Positions 16,897 through 25,163 of a stretch of DNA of 64,000 nucleotides are shown here, one piece after another. The notes beneath the pieces are model-generated. The model searched no databases. It saw only the letters and a program-made list of their open reading frames with translations, and was not told the origin of the DNA. A program made the position numbers and the translations under genes. The stretch covers positions 1 to 64,000 of the forward strand of contig JBLIOD010000008.1 of NCBI GenBank assembly GCA_047639475.1, read 5' to 3'. The stretch comes from JAAELZ01 sp047639475. GTDB lineage: Bacteria > Pseudomonadota > Gammaproteobacteria > Arenicellales > Poriferihabitantaceae. The stretch's first letter is position 1; each line of letters starts with the position of its first letter.

Positions 16897-18837
16897 TCAA
16901 ACGTTTTTCCGGTTGCTGATTAGATCTTCTACCACGCTTGGATCAGCCAGTGTGGATGTGTCACCTAGCGCATCGACTTCGTTCGCTGCAATCTTGCGTA
17001 AAATCCGTCGCATGATCTTGCCGGATCGTGTCTTAGGCAAGCCTGGGGCCCATTGGATGATATTGACTTTCGCAATCGGGCCGATTTCCTTACGAACTAA
17101 GCCGACCAATTCAGCCATCATTTCATCGCTTGGGGTAACACCAGACATCGGCGTCACATAGGCATAAATGCCTTGGCCTGTCAGCTCATGTGGATAGCCT
17201 ACTACTGCGGCTTCGGCGACGTCGTTATGTAATGCCAGCGCGGATTCTATTTCTGCTGTGCCTAAACGGTGGCCTGATATATTGAGCACATCGTCAACTC
17301 GACCGGTAATCCAATAGTAGCCATCTTCGTCACGTTTGGCGCCATCGCCGGTGAAATAATAGCCTTTAAACATGGCGAAATAGGTTTCGTAAAAACGTTT
17401 ATGGTCGCCATACACGCTGCGCATCTGGCTAGGCCAGGGGTGTTTAATGGCAAGATTACCAGAGGCAGGGCTGCCTTCTATTTCATTGCCTTGATCGTCG
17501 AGCAGGCAAGGCTGGACGCCAAAGAAAGGCACGCAAGCAGAGCCAGGCTTGAGTTCGGTCGCACCCGGTAGCGGAGTCATCATATGGGCACCGGTTTCAG
17601 TCTGCCACCAAGTATCTACAATCGGGCAACGACTGTCGCCGACGACCTTGTGATACCACTCCCAAGCTTCTGGGTTAATAGGCTCCCCCACGGTGCCCAG
17701 TAAGCGCAGCGACGAGCGTGAAGTTTTGTTTACTGGCTCATCACCTGCGGCCATTAAAGACCGAATAGCGGTAGGCGCTGTGTAAAAAGTTGCGACTTGG
17801 TGCTTGTCGCAGATTTGCCAAAAACGTGAGATGTCCGGATAAGTCGGAATGCCTTCAAACATCAACGTGGTGGCACCGTTGGCTAAAGGGCCGTATACGA
17901 TGTAAGTGTGTCCGGTTACCCAACCTACGTCAGCAGTGCACCAATATACTTCACCGTCTTTATAGTCGAATACCAGCTTGTGCGTCATGGCCGCTTGTAC
18001 CAAATAACCGCCGGTTGTGTGCAGTACACCCTTAGGTGTTCCGGTAGACCCTGAGGTGTAGAGTATGAATAATGGGTCTTCGGCATTCATTGGCTCAGGT
18101 GGACAATTTGCTGAAGCGGCAGCAACGGCTTCCTGGTACCAAACGTCTCTGCCTTCAGTCCATTCAACGGCTTCTCCGCCATGTTTCACGACGACACAAG
18201 TATGTACGTCCGGGCAGGCGCTGAGGGCAAGGTCAGCGTTGGCTTTTAGTGGGATAGTTTTGCCGCCACGGATAGACTGGTCTGCGGTGATTAATACTTC
18301 ACAATCAGAATCTTTGATGCGGCTGGCCAGTGCTTCAGGTGAAAAGCCACCGAAGACGATAGAATGTACTGCACCAATTCTCGTGCAGGCCAACATCGCG
18401 ACAGCAGCCTGCGGCACCATCGGCATATAGATTGAAATGCGGTCGCCTTTTTTTACACCGCGAGCCAATAACACGTTTGAGAAGCGGCACACTTCTTCAT
18501 GAAGCTGTCGATAGGTTAATTTCCTGTCCACGCTCGGGTCGTCACCTTCCCAAATAATGGCAGTTTGATCGCCGCGCGTTGCTAAGTGGCGATCTAAGCA
18601 GTTGTAAGAAACATTCAGTTCAGCCCCTTTAAACCATTCGATATGTAAATCATCTTCAGCAAAACTCCAATCCATCACCTTGTCCCAAGGTTTAGACCAG
18701 CTTACATATCGCTCTGCTTGCTCGGCCCAGAAAGTTTCAGGGTCATTAATTGACTGTGCGTACATCTGTTTGTAGGTGTCCGCATTAATATGAGCATCTT
18801 GGGCAAAACTGGCGGGAACGGGGTATTTATCAGACAT
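16897..18837 (-). CDS. acs: Acetyl-CoA synthetase (AMP-forming)
   Basis: 646 residues, close to E. coli Acs (652). It activates acetate to acetyl-CoA through acetyl-AMP. Signatures: AMP-binding loop LYTSGSTGTPKGVLH, DTWWQTETGAHM, YFTGDGAKRDEDGYYWITGR, and the C-terminal LPKTRSGKIMRRILR, whose Lys is the known regulatory acetylation site. It is divergent from a LuxR-type response regulator that resembles CrbR/ErdR, the known activator of acs in Vibrio and Pseudomonas. It is followed by a hairpin terminator. Confidence 0.95.
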   Translation of the reverse strand: MSDKYPVPASFAQDAHINADTYKQMYAQSINDPETFWAEQAERYVSWSKPWDKVMDWSFAEDDLHIEWFKGAELNVSYNCLDRHLATRGDQTAIIWEGDDPSVDRKLTYRQLHEEVCRFSNVLLARGVKKGDRISIYMPMVPQAAVAMLACTRIGAVHSIVFGGFSPEALASRIKDSDCEVLITADQSIRGGKTIPLKANADLALSACPDVHTCVVVKHGGEAVEWTEGRDVWYQEAVAAASANCPPEPMNAEDPLFILYTSGSTGTPKGVLHTTGGYLVQAAMTHKLVFDYKDGEVYWCTADVGWVTGHTYIVYGPLANGATTLMFEGIPTYPDISRFWQICDKHQVATFYTAPTAIRSLMAAGDEPVNKTSRSSLRLLGTVGEPINPEAWEWYHKVVGDSRCPIVDTWWQTETGAHMMTPLPGATELKPGSACVPFFGVQPCLLDDQGNEIEGSPASGNLAIKHPWPSQMRSVYGDHKRFYETYFAMFKGYYFTGDGAKRDEDGYYWITGRVDDVLNISGHRLGTAEIESALALHNDVAEAAVVGYPHELTGQGIYAYVTPMSGVTPSDEMMAELVGLVRKEIGPIAKVNIIQWAPGLPKTRSGKIMRRILRKIAANEVDALGDTSTLADPSVVEDLISNRKNV

Positions 18838-19102
18838 GGTTGTAGTCCTGTTATGTTAGTTTGGGCTTTATCTGTCGCTTATTAAATTTCGGAGTGCGGG
18901 TGAAGATAAGTAGCTATTATTAGCTTGGCTGGCCGCGATATTTCTCTTTCAGCTTAGCATTTTAGGCAAACTGTATTGTAATCTAAATGCGACGAAAGTC
19001 TAAAGCGAGCAATCTTAAACTCGATTATGATTGGTGGGGTAGTTATTACTTTTAGTGCGTAACATAAAAGTCCCCTAAAAAGCTCAGCTAACAGGTACAG
19101 CC
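18838..19102. promoter_or_regulatory. Divergent acs / response-regulator control region
   Basis: 265 bases of non-coding DNA separate the acs start from the divergent regulator start. By analogy with CrbR/ErdR systems, this should hold the acs promoter and regulator site. I do not see a convincing sigma-54 or repeat-type operator by eye. Confidence 0.45.
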
Positions 19103-19750
19103 ATGACCGGTAGTATTATTATCGCGGACGATCATCCTTTGTTTCGACAAGCATTACGCGAAACCATTGCACCCTTGTTTCCAGATGCATCCATCTTGGA
19201 TATTGAATCGTTAGAGGAGACTAAAATAATCCTCGAAACAACGGACATTGAGCTACTTTTGCTAGATTTAAAAATGCCGGATACCGAAGGGCTAACAGGG
19301 TTAATGATGATAAAGGGCACGTACCCTCAATTACCGGTTATCGTTATTTCAGCTACCGAAGACAATGCCACGGTAAGGGCTTGTATACAGGCCGGGGCAT
19401 CGGCATACATTTTTAAGTCCGCCAGTTTGCAAGATATTCGCGATACCATTACTGCGGTGAATGCGGGTGAGGTCTATGTGCCTGAACGTGTTAATAACAG
19501 TATCAGCGACGCAGAACAAACAGAGCTGGATAACATCGCCAAAGTGTCGAGTCTAACCCCAGCACAGTTAAGGGTGTTTTACTTCTTATGCGAAGGGCAA
19601 ATGAATAAGCAAATTGCTTATGAAATGAGCATTACCGAAGCAACGGTAAAAGCACATATCACTTCAATATACAAAAAACTGGGTGTGCGGACTCGCACAC
19701 AAGCTGTTTTATTGGCAAGCAGCCTTAGAGAGTTTAAATCCGAGGCTTAG
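19103..19750 (+). CDS. LuxR/FixJ-type response regulator, CrbR/ErdR-like
   Basis: 215 residues: receiver domain (1-120) with acidic pocket IIADDHPLFRQ, phospho-acceptor Asp in LLLLDLKMPD (about residue 54) and Lys in AYIFKSASLQD; then a LuxR-type HTH (150-210, LTPAQLRVFYFLCEGQMNKQ and EATVKAHITSIYKKLGV). Placed head-to-head with acs and near a CrbS-type kinase on the far side of a transporter operon. In known systems this regulator pair activates acs. Converges with the transporter operon, overlapping its last gene by four bases. Confidence 0.88.
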   Translation: MTGSIIIADDHPLFRQALRETIAPLFPDASILDIESLEETKIILETTDIELLLLDLKMPDTEGLTGLMMIKGTYPQLPVIVISATEDNATVRACIQAGASAYIFKSASLQDIRDTITAVNAGEVYVPERVNNSISDAEQTELDNIAKVSSLTPAQLRVFYFLCEGQMNKQIAYEMSITEATVKAHITSIYKKLGVRTRTQAVLLASSLREFKSEA

Positions 19751-20520
19751 ATTGCGAGATATTCGTGGCGTAACGCTTCGTTCTCAAGCACTTCTTTTGC
19801 ACTGCCGTCGTAAACCACCACGCCGGTATCTAGAATGACCGCACGGTCAGCCAGTTTCAACGCGGCAACCGCATTTTGCTCGACGATAATTGAAGTGTAT
19901 CCTTGTGATTTCAGCTCAATCAGGATGGACTCTATCTCCTTCACAATAGTTGGTGCTAAGCCTTCGTAGGGCTCGTCTAGTAGCAATATCTTAATATCAC
20001 GCATCAGCGCGCGGGCGACCGCCAGCATTTGTTGCTCGCCGCCAGAGAGTGTAATGCCAACTTGCGTGCGTCGTTCAGCTAACCTGGGGAAGTGATCGTA
20101 TACGCGCTCTAACGTCCAACCTCGGGGTTCTTCTATCTGCGCAAGTATGAGGTTTTCTTCTACGGTTAAACCCGGAATGATTGCACGGTCTTCCGGTACC
20201 AATTGGATGCCTGCTCGCGCTGCTTCAAAGTCTTGCATGGTGTGCACTGGTTCACCCTGAAGGTAGATTTCTCCTTCACGCAGTTCTGGGTTGCCGGCTC
20301 TAGCGATCGCTCGCATGGTAGAGGTTTTGCCGGCGCCATTTCGCCCTAGTAACGCGAGTATTTCTCTTTCGTTAATATCAAAAGAAACGCCTTGTACGAT
20401 ATACGATTCCCCGTAATACGCGTGCATGTCACGTACCGAAAAGTACGGCATGTTGTCTCTAGTTTTTTCTTGGCTGCTTTCGCTGCTGTCTTTTGGTTGG
20501 CTCTCTTGGGTATCACTCAT
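19747..20520 (-). CDS. LIV-type ABC transporter ATPase (LivF-like)
   Basis: 257 residues. Walker A LGRNGAGKTSTMRAI, signature TLSGGEQQMLAVAR, Walker B ILLLDEPYEGLAP and H-loop equivalent IIVEQNAVAAL identify the LivF/UrtE class of the hydrophobic amino acid uptake family. An unusual N-terminal extension of about 25 polar residues (rich in Ser/Glu/Gln) precedes the domain. It overlaps the LivG-like gene by 8 bases and closes the five-gene operon. Confidence 0.9.
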   Translation of the reverse strand: MSDTQESQPKDSSESSQEKTRDNMPYFSVRDMHAYYGESYIVQGVSFDINEREILALLGRNGAGKTSTMRAIARAGNPELREGEIYLQGEPVHTMQDFEAARAGIQLVPEDRAIIPGLTVEENLILAQIEEPRGWTLERVYDHFPRLAERRTQVGITLSGGEQQMLAVARALMRDIKILLLDEPYEGLAPTIVKEIESILIELKSQGYTSIIVEQNAVAALKLADRAVILDTGVVVYDGSAKEVLENEALRHEYLAI

Positions 20521-21295
20521 CTTCTGCAGCCTCTCCTAAGTAGGCTTCTTTAACTTTGGGGTTATTTTTAACTTCTTCCGGGGTGCCTTCAGCAATAATG
20601 CGCCCCTGAGCCAATACCGAAATATAGTCAGCTAGCGAAAATACCACGTGCATATCATGCTCGATAATGACTTTGGTCATGCCGCGAGATTTGATTTTTT
20701 GCAGCAAGTCGATAGTCTTATTGGTGTCGTGACGGGCCATGCCTGCAGTGGGTTCGTCCAACAATAGTAGGCGCGGATTTTGTACTAAACACATGGCCAG
20801 CTCTAATCGTCGTTTGTCGCCTCTAGAAAGTGACGCCGCTGGGGTGTCCATTCTGGCTTCAAGTCCAACGTCTTCTAAAATATGCTCCGCTTCTTCGCGG
20901 ACTTCAGTTTGCTTGCGTAAACTTGAAAACGGCGCAAACTTAAATGCCCCATCACGCTTTGACAGAATCGGCATCATCACATTCTCGATGAGTTGCAAAT
21001 CTGGAAAGATTTCGGGGGTTTGGAAAACGCGGGCGATGCCGAGTTGGTTGATTTCATGTGGGCTTTTGCCCGTGATGATTTCACCATCAAAGATCACCTC
21101 GCCGCGGTCTGGCTTAATTCGACCAACGCATACATTCAGCAAGGTAGACTTACCTGCGCCATTAGGGCCTATGATGGCATGTGTTTTGCCTTGTTTGATT
21201 GATAACTCAACATCACCTAGGGCCTGTAAACCGCCGAATCGTTTATCAACGTTGTTGACGTGCAATACTATGTTTTCGGCTACATTGTCAGTCAT
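20513..21295 (-). CDS. LIV-type ABC transporter ATPase (LivG-like)
   Basis: 260 residues. Walker A GPNGAGKSTLLNV, the family loop RVFQTPEIFPDL, signature SLSRGDKRRLELA (a variant of LSGGQ with SRGD), Walker B LLLLDEPTAGM and H-loop IIEHDMHVVF. The SRGD signature variant is common in urea/short-chain-amide and related LIV subfamilies. One base separates its start from the upstream permease stop; it overlaps the LivF-like gene. Confidence 0.9.
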   Translation of the reverse strand: MTDNVAENIVLHVNNVDKRFGGLQALGDVELSIKQGKTHAIIGPNGAGKSTLLNVCVGRIKPDRGEVIFDGEIITGKSPHEINQLGIARVFQTPEIFPDLQLIENVMMPILSKRDGAFKFAPFSSLRKQTEVREEAEHILEDVGLEARMDTPAASLSRGDKRRLELAMCLVQNPRLLLLDEPTAGMARHDTNKTIDLLQKIKSRGMTKVIIEHDMHVVFSLADYISVLAQGRIIAEGTPEEVKNNPKVKEAYLGEAAEDE

Positions 21296-21296
21296 C

Positions 21297-22427
21297 TTAT
21301 TGTCCTCTCGTTGAATCGTCTTTACGGCGAAACTTGGCCGCTATCAGCTTAAAACCGGATATTAATCCGCCCGGCAAGAAGATAACAATCAACATGAATA
21401 CTAAGCCTAAGGTTAAATGCCATCCCTCACCAACGAACGGGCCCACAATATGAGCCATTGTGGTTTGTAAGCCTTCGGGTAAGCCGCTAAACATTTCGAG
21501 CAACTTGTTTTCACCGATCGCTGAGAATATGTTCTCAAAATACTTGATCACTCCTGCACCGATTACTGGACCGATTAAAGTGCCGAGCCCGCCTAAAATA
21601 GTCATCAAGACGACTTCACCTGACGCAGTCCACTGCATTCTTTCAGCGCCAGCTAAAGGGTCGGTTACCGAAAGTAATGCGCCGGCTAAACCGGCATACA
21701 TGCCAGAAATGATAAAAGCAGCAAGCAGATAGGGGCGAGTGTTAAAGCCCGTATATTTCATACGACTTTGATTAGATTTGATGCCACGCAATGACATGCC
21801 AAATGGTGATCTAAATATCATCATAGATATCCAAAAGCCTAGTATCAAAATCACAGCACAAAAATAGAAACCAGGATACCCACTGAGCTTCATGCCGAAT
21901 AGATTTGTGGAAGGAATACCTTCGGACACCAAACCAAACATGCCATCGATATGCCTAGGATCCGCTAACCTCAACTGTAGGCCTGTTTCACCATTGGTAA
22001 TGGGGGTAAGCACCGAATATGCGAGGTTATAGGACATCTGCGCGAACGCCAGCGTCAGTATTGAGAAATAAATCCCTGAACGACGTAAACTGACATAACC
22101 AATTAAATATGCAGCCAAGCCTGACCAAAATACCGCGAAGAAAATTGCGGGAATGATGTTCATGGTTAACAATTTAAACGACCATACTGCGGCATATGAG
22201 CCAATGCCAAGAAATACGGCATGGCCAAATGATAAATAGCCAGTTAAGCCAAATAAAATATTGAAGCCTATGGCGAAGAGGCCGTAGATTGCAAATTTCT
22301 GTAGTAGATCTGGGTAGTTGGCCCCGATAGGCGCTAACCAAATGGGCATAGTTAGTACCGCTGTTGCAAATAGAAGCAGGGTAATGAGGTCTTTCTTGGC
22401 GCTATTGCCGGCTAATTTCGTAGTCAT
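21297..22427 (-). CDS. LIV-type ABC transporter permease (LivM-like)
   Basis: 376 residues, about ten hydrophobic segments. Typical LivM features: NYPDLLQKFAIYGLFAIGFNI, GLTGYLSFGHAVFLGIGSYA and the cytoplasmic coupling loop RSPFGMSLRGIKSNQSRM. The C-terminal tail is basic and cytoplasmic. Single-base spacing to the flanking genes shows a translationally coupled operon. Confidence 0.9.
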   Translation of the reverse strand: MTTKLAGNSAKKDLITLLLFATAVLTMPIWLAPIGANYPDLLQKFAIYGLFAIGFNILFGLTGYLSFGHAVFLGIGSYAAVWSFKLLTMNIIPAIFFAVFWSGLAAYLIGYVSLRRSGIYFSILTLAFAQMSYNLAYSVLTPITNGETGLQLRLADPRHIDGMFGLVSEGIPSTNLFGMKLSGYPGFYFCAVILILGFWISMMIFRSPFGMSLRGIKSNQSRMKYTGFNTRPYLLAAFIISGMYAGLAGALLSVTDPLAGAERMQWTASGEVVLMTILGGLGTLIGPVIGAGVIKYFENIFSAIGENKLLEMFSGLPEGLQTTMAHIVGPFVGEGWHLTLGLVFMLIVIFLPGGLISGFKLIAAKFRRKDDSTRGQ

Positions 22428-22428
22428 C

Positions 22429-23445
22429 TTATTCCTCCATCACGCCTTCACGGCCAAGCAGGCCGCGTGGTCTTAGTAAAATAACCAATACAGCCACCAA
22501 GTAAATGATGATTTGATCGATGCCGGGGAAGATGTTTTTAACTTCGTTCATAGACGCAAAAGATTGCAATATACCTAATAAGAATCCGGCTGCGACAGCA
22601 CCGCCAAGTGAGCCCATACCGCCGACAACCACTACCACGAAAGACAGCACCAAGAAGTCCATGCCCATATGATAATCGGGTGGCAAAATCGGTGTATACA
22701 TTGCGCCAGCCAAGCCGGCAACCACGGCGCCTAAGCCAAATACGATGGTAAATTTTCGTTGGATGTCGATACCTAACAAGCCAACCATCTCGCGATTGTG
22801 CATGCCTGCCCGAACCACCATGCCAAAGGTGGTGAGTTGTAGGAAGGCAAATACCGAGCCGATAATTAAAGTCGCAAAGGCAAAATAAATTAAGCGCCAC
22901 CACGGGTAAACAATGTTGTCGCTCATCCCGAGCATGGCGCCGATATGGGCGCTGCCTGCAACGATGTCCGGTGCCGGCACCGGAATAGGGTTGGCGCCGA
23001 AGTTGGCTTTGATGATTTCTTGAATGACGATGGCAAGGCCAAAGGTTACTAGAATTTGTTCTGCGTGAGTGCGCTTGTAAAAATGCCGTATCAAGCCGCG
23101 CTCGAAGGCCAGGCCTACCATTAGCATAACGGGAATGGTGACCAGTATGGAAATGGGTACGGCATAGTCAATGAGCATGGTGCCGTTATCCCCCCACCAT
23201 ATCTCTAAATAAGGGATTTCTTTGTATGCGTCAAAGTAGGTAATGCTTTCGTCTTTGACTTGCTTGGAAATGGTCAGCAAGGCTTGCACGCTAACCGCGC
23301 AGAATGCACCCAGCATAAATAAAGCACCGTGAGCAAAATTCACCACGCCTAGCGTTCCAAAAACCAGGGTTAAGCCAAGCGCGATTAGTGCGTAAGCGCC
23401 GCCTTTATCTAGGCCATTTAAGAATTGTAAAAATAATGCGTCCAC
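22429..23445 (-). CDS. LIV-type ABC transporter permease (LivH-like)
   Basis: 338 residues, about eight to nine membrane segments. It opens with FLNGLDKGGAYALIALGLTL and VVNFAHGALFMLGAF, the hallmark of LivH/UrtB permeases, and includes GIDIQRKFTIVFGLGA in the coupling region. A ~45-residue insertion after the second helix (SKQVKDESITYFDAYKEIPYL and on) is longer than in canonical LivH and may be periplasmic. It follows the binding-protein gene after a 140-base gap holding a strong hairpin terminator, so it is probably expressed at a lower level. Confidence 0.9.
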   Translation of the reverse strand: MDALFLQFLNGLDKGGAYALIALGLTLVFGTLGVVNFAHGALFMLGAFCAVSVQALLTISKQVKDESITYFDAYKEIPYLEIWWGDNGTMLIDYAVPISILVTIPVMLMVGLAFERGLIRHFYKRTHAEQILVTFGLAIVIQEIIKANFGANPIPVPAPDIVAGSAHIGAMLGMSDNIVYPWWRLIYFAFATLIIGSVFAFLQLTTFGMVVRAGMHNREMVGLLGIDIQRKFTIVFGLGAVVAGLAGAMYTPILPPDYHMGMDFLVLSFVVVVVGGMGSLGGAVAAGFLLGILQSFASMNEVKNIFPGIDQIIIYLVAVLVILLRPRGLLGREGVMEE

Positions 23446-23524
23446 ATCTCTGTCCGATGTTGAGTGTTTGCTATTTCAGTACGCTCAGGAGAACAACTTT
23501 ACTGAACTTACCGTATATAAGGGT

Positions 23525-23557
23525 AAAAAATTGCTGGGCACCTGAGAGGTGCCCAGC
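23525..23557 (-). terminator. Terminator/attenuator between binding protein and permease genes
   Basis: GCTGGGCACCT (23533-23543) and AGGTGCCCAGC (23547-23557) form an 11-base perfect stem, followed on the minus strand by six T after AA (23525-23530). Its position inside the operon fits partial termination, leaving more binding-protein mRNA than permease mRNA. Confidence 0.85.
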
Positions 23558-23585
23558 AGGGTACAACTTAACCTAAACTAATGAA

Positions 23586-24950
23586 TTAAGCACCATTATT
23601 TGCTGGGCCTAAGTCGCCGCCAGCAAACATTTCGTGATCAACCGCATACTCCACTTGCGCACGAGGTGTTACTTCAACAACCTCTAACAAGTCGAACTGT
23701 GAAGAGGGGTTTTCATTGCCCTTCACAACCAATACATCTTTGAAGCACTGGTGATCTTCAGCACGGTACTCAGTAGGACCGTTACCTGTTCCGTCAAACT
23801 TATGGCCTTCAAGTGCTTCAATAACTGCTGAAGGCATGAAAGTACCAGCACGTTCGCAAGCATCTGCATAAAGTAAGGCTTGAACGTAGCAAGTGTGCGC
23901 TGCCTGTGAAGGCGGCTTTCCATATTCAGCACCAAAAGACTTAACGAAAGCCTTAGAGCCTTCATCTTGAAGTGACCAATGCCAGTTAGTTGAACCGAAA
24001 ATGCCTTTTACGTTCTCGCCCGCGCCTTGTGCCATCAAACGAGAGTAAAGTGGCACGATGATAGTGAAATCATTGCCGTTCACTTGCTTGTCACGTAGGC
24101 CAAACTGGATAGCTTGCGTTAACGAGTTGATCATGTCTTTACCGTAGTGGTTCAAGATCAATGTATCAGCGCCTGAGTTTAAAACAGGTGTAATGAACTG
24201 ACTGAAATCGCCAGCGCCAACGGGTGTTTTGACTGTCTCAGCTGTTTTCCAACCGATGTTTTCAGTAGAAGCCTTCATGGAAGCTTCTTGCGTCCAGCCC
24301 CAAGTGTAATCAGCCGTTAAGTGATAAGCAGTACGCTCTGTACCGTACTCATTTTTCAATACTGGACCTAGCGCTGCGCCTGACATGTAAGCATTGAAGA
24401 AATGACGGAAGCCGTTGCGACGCTTGTCTTTACCGGTTGTATCATTTGAGTGAGTTAAGCCAGCCATAAAGATAACGCCTGCTTCTTGACAAAGCGATTG
24501 CACTGCAATCGCAACACCTGAAGATGAGCCGCCGGTAATCATAGTGGCACCGTCTTTTTCGATCATACGCTTGGCCGAAGCACGTGCAGCATCTGATTTA
24601 GTTTGCGTGTCACCCGTTACGTAAGTGACTTTCTTGCCCAGTACGCCTTTGCCTTCAAGTGCGCAAGGCGCCATTGTGTGAAGCATACCGCCGTCGCCTT
24701 CACCGTTGATATGCTGAACAGCCAATTTGTATGCCAGTAGCTCGTCGCCACCTTCGTCAGCATAAGCGCCGGATTGTGGTACGTTAAAACCGAAAGTTAC
24801 ATTGGCGTTTGAGCCTGGATCATTTAAGTATCCATCTGCATAAGCATTTTTCATGTAAAACATCGGCATTGCAGCAGCAACAGAAGTAGCTGCGCCTGCT
24901 TTAAGAACGCTACGACGCGACAATGTGCTAGTAATAATTTTCTTTGACAT
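23586..24950 (-). CDS. LIV-type ABC transporter substrate-binding protein, Tat-exported
   Basis: 454 residues, a periplasmic type I binding protein (Peripla_BP_6 fold). The N-terminus STLSRRSVLKAGAATSVAAA carries a twin-arginine signal of the SRRxxLK type, so it is probably exported folded. Family blocks include FGFNVPQSGAYADEG and TMITGGSSSGVAIAVQSLCQ. The ligand is not evident from sequence; its place between acs/CrbR-like and CrbS-like genes hints at acetate or a compound metabolised to it. First gene of the transporter operon. Confidence 0.88.
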   Translation of the reverse strand: MSKKIITSTLSRRSVLKAGAATSVAAAMPMFYMKNAYADGYLNDPGSNANVTFGFNVPQSGAYADEGGDELLAYKLAVQHINGEGDGGMLHTMAPCALEGKGVLGKKVTYVTGDTQTKSDAARASAKRMIEKDGATMITGGSSSGVAIAVQSLCQEAGVIFMAGLTHSNDTTGKDKRRNGFRHFFNAYMSGAALGPVLKNEYGTERTAYHLTADYTWGWTQEASMKASTENIGWKTAETVKTPVGAGDFSQFITPVLNSGADTLILNHYGKDMINSLTQAIQFGLRDKQVNGNDFTIIVPLYSRLMAQGAGENVKGIFGSTNWHWSLQDEGSKAFVKSFGAEYGKPPSQAAHTCYVQALLYADACERAGTFMPSAVIEALEGHKFDGTGNGPTEYRAEDHQCFKDVLVVKGNENPSSQFDLLEVVEVTPRAQVEYAVDHEMFAGGDLGPANNGA

Positions 24951-25163
24951 GTGATCTCCTACCTAATAATTGATATGTGTTTAATATGACCTTTTGAACC
25001 GTTTACCGAACAAGTGGGTCGTTTAGCTACGGCACTACAGACCGTAACGTGCATGGCATTCACACAATAATACCTTGACGTCAAAAATTGTAAACCTGTC
25101 AGGGGTTATCTTCAATAAGACCACCATCGTATTGACATTCACCAAGATGTGTGCCTAAACCAA

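Noticed and set aside
20739..21314. 191-residue plus frame over the LivG-like gene
   Set aside because: Antisense shadow of an ATPase with intact Walker motifs.
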